Assembly (NCBI GenBank): GCA_046594885.1
Contig: JBKJRD010000082.1
Coordinates: forward strand, 1-6,997
DNA from: Methylotenera_A sp046594885
Lineage (GTDB): Bacteria > Pseudomonadota > Gammaproteobacteria > Burkholderiales > Methylophilaceae
Length of the DNA stretch: 6,997 nucleotides
Direction: 5' to 3'
Below, piece by piece: positions 6,212 through 6,997 of this stretch (the first letter of the stretch is position 1; each line of letters opens with the position of its first letter). The translations under genes were made by a program, and so were the position numbers. The notes under the pieces were generated by a model that had not been told where the DNA came from, did not search any database, and worked only from the letters and a program-made list of their open reading frames with translations.

Positions 6212-6331
6212 ACTTTTCCTAACGCTATCAATTTTGCAAAACCGCTATTGTAAACTAAAAGGGTGAACTACTTGATGCATGTTAAAATCAAAATATTGAA
6301 TCAAGTCAGCGTTTAATTGGAGTTTTGAGTG
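6212..6331. promoter_or_regulatory. Divergent intergenic region, ilvE / SCO, with inverted repeat
   Basis: Promoters for both genes should lie in this gap of about 120 bp. A perfect 7-bp inverted repeat, ACTTGAT (6270-6276) and ATCAAGT (6300-6306), is separated by 23 bp, so the arm centres are 30 bp apart, near three helical turns. A weak minus-strand -10 (TACAAT, 6252 to 6247) faces ilvE, and TAAAAT (6283-6288) is a weak plus-strand candidate inside the repeat; neither has a good -35. GGAG at 6319-6322 is the SCO ribosome binding site. Confidence 0.35.
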
Positions 6332-6925
6332 ATGAAAAAATTATTATTAATGAGCTTAGTTTTATGTTTAAGTGCATGCAAACCAGCCGCACAGTCAGGT
6401 GCAGAGAATGACGCTGGCGGCTTTGTAGGAACGGATATTACGGGTGCGGATTTTCCCAAACCTCTGGCATTAACTGACCACAACGGGCAAAAACGCAGCA
6501 TGAGTGATTTTAAAGGCAAAGTAATAACGCTATTTTTTGGTTATACGCATTGCCCAGATGTGTGCCCAACCACCATGGTTGATTTGAAAAAAACCATGAA
6601 ACTGCTGGGCGACAAAGCGGATGAGGTGCAGGTGATTTTTGTTACCGTAGACCCGCAACGCGATACGCAAGCAGTGCTAGCGCAATTTGTACCTTCATTT
6701 GACCCGCGTTTTATTGGCTTATGGGGCAGCTTGCAAGAAACAGCCGAAACCTTGGGAAACTTTAAAATTTATTATTCAAAAGTACCTACTCAAAAGCAGG
6801 GCGATTATACGATTGATCACAGCGCAGGCATGTATGTATTTGATAAAACAGGAAAAATTCGCCTTTACTTAGATTACGGTCAAAAACCAGCTGATATCGC
6901 GAGTGACCTTAAAAAATTAATGTAA
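6332..6925 (+). CDS. SCO1/SenC family copper-chaperone lipoprotein
   Basis: A thioredoxin-fold periplasmic protein; family members deliver copper to, or reduce, the CuA site of cytochrome c oxidase. The 197-residue protein starts MKKLLLMSLVLCLSAC, a lipoprotein signal with lipobox LSAC and the lipidated Cys at 16. The SCO domain follows: FPKPLALTDHNGQ (41-53), GKVITLFFGYTHCPDVCPT (62-80) with the copper-binding Cys pair C74 and C78, VIFVTVDPQRDT (101-112), and YTIDHSAGMYVFDKTGKIR (159-177) with the third ligand H163. All three ligands are intact. GGAG (6319-6322) lies 9 bases before the ATG; a GTG one codon earlier (6329) is an equally spaced alternative. No oxidase genes are in the window, so the partner is inferred from the family. 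Confidence 0.95.
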   Translation: MKKLLLMSLVLCLSACKPAAQSGAENDAGGFVGTDITGADFPKPLALTDHNGQKRSMSDFKGKVITLFFGYTHCPDVCPTTMVDLKKTMKLLGDKADEVQVIFVTVDPQRDTQAVLAQFVPSFDPRFIGLWGSLQETAETLGNFKIYYSKVPTQKQGDYTIDHSAGMYVFDKTGKIRLYLDYGQKPADIASDLKKLM

Positions 6926-6936
6926 AAACAGTGTTA

Positions 6937-6958
6937 ACTATTTAAAGCTTTAAATAGT
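6937..6958 (+). terminator. Perfect 22-bp palindrome after the SCO gene, candidate terminator
   Basis: ACTATTTAAAG followed directly by its exact reverse complement, starting 12 bp after the SCO stop codon. As RNA it folds into a 9-bp AU-rich stem with a 4-base loop. No T run follows (CGATTAAGC), so it is an atypical terminator. It could instead be a protein-binding site. Confidence 0.45.
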
Positions 6959-6976
6959 CGATTAAGCATTTAACCT

Positions 6977-6995
6977 AATTACATGCGGTGTAATT
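6977..6995. repeat. Inverted repeat at the right edge
   Basis: AATTACA (6977-6983) and TGTAATT (6989-6995) are perfect 7-bp complements around TGCGG. This TTACA-N5-TGTAA dyad may be an operator of the next gene or a second hairpin in the SCO 3' region. The window ends two bases later, so the context is unknown. Confidence 0.4.
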
Positions 6996-6997
6996 GT

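Noticed and set aside
1..6997. Mobile elements, CRISPR arrays, tRNA or rRNA genes, or a novel defence or biosynthetic system
   Set aside because: No transposase or integrase motif, no regularly spaced repeats and no tRNA-like cloverleaf was recognised; the genes all belong to known housekeeping families with intact motifs.

Overview
The window looks like ordinary chromosomal DNA of a betaproteobacterium. Protein sequence and gene order (cobalamin adenosyltransferase, pcnB, folK, deoxynucleoside kinase, panB on one strand, with murI divergent) fit the Methylophilales (Methylophilus/Methylotenera type) best. That placement is an inference from remembered family resemblance and the moderately AT-rich composition; no search was run. 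All genes read as intact housekeeping genes, except panB, which is cut by the left edge.

Layout. Positions 1-3748 (minus strand) hold a probable operon transcribed right to left: PduO-type cob(I)alamin adenosyltransferase, poly(A) polymerase I (pcnB), HPPK (folK), a deoxynucleoside kinase, and the start of panB. pcnB and folK overlap by one base (TGATG). Two spacers, folK-kinase (136 bp) and kinase-panB (95 bp), carry inverted repeats. A 49-bp divergent promoter region separates this block from murI (plus strand). Next on the plus strand is a 50-residue entericidin-type lipoprotein with a strong ribosome binding site and a palindrome-rich leader. Facing it on the minus strand is an ilvE-CHCC zinc-finger pair; a 9-bp hairpin lies at the convergent junction. 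ilvE is divergent from a plus-strand SCO/SenC lipoprotein, which is followed by a perfect 22-bp palindrome and another dyad at the window edge.

Functions. The genes cover cofactor synthesis (adenosylcobalamin, folate, pantothenate), nucleotide salvage, RNA 3'-end polyadenylation, D-glutamate supply for peptidoglycan, branched-chain amino acid transamination and copper delivery to cytochrome oxidase. PanB uses 2-ketoisovalerate, the keto acid that IlvE interconverts with valine, so the two are metabolically linked though not co-transcribed here.

I found no convincing new biological system, mobile element, CRISPR array, tRNA or rRNA. The best leads are non-coding: the folK-kinase spacer, which may be a dispersed repeat, and the entericidin leader, in which one segment can pair in two mutually exclusive ways.
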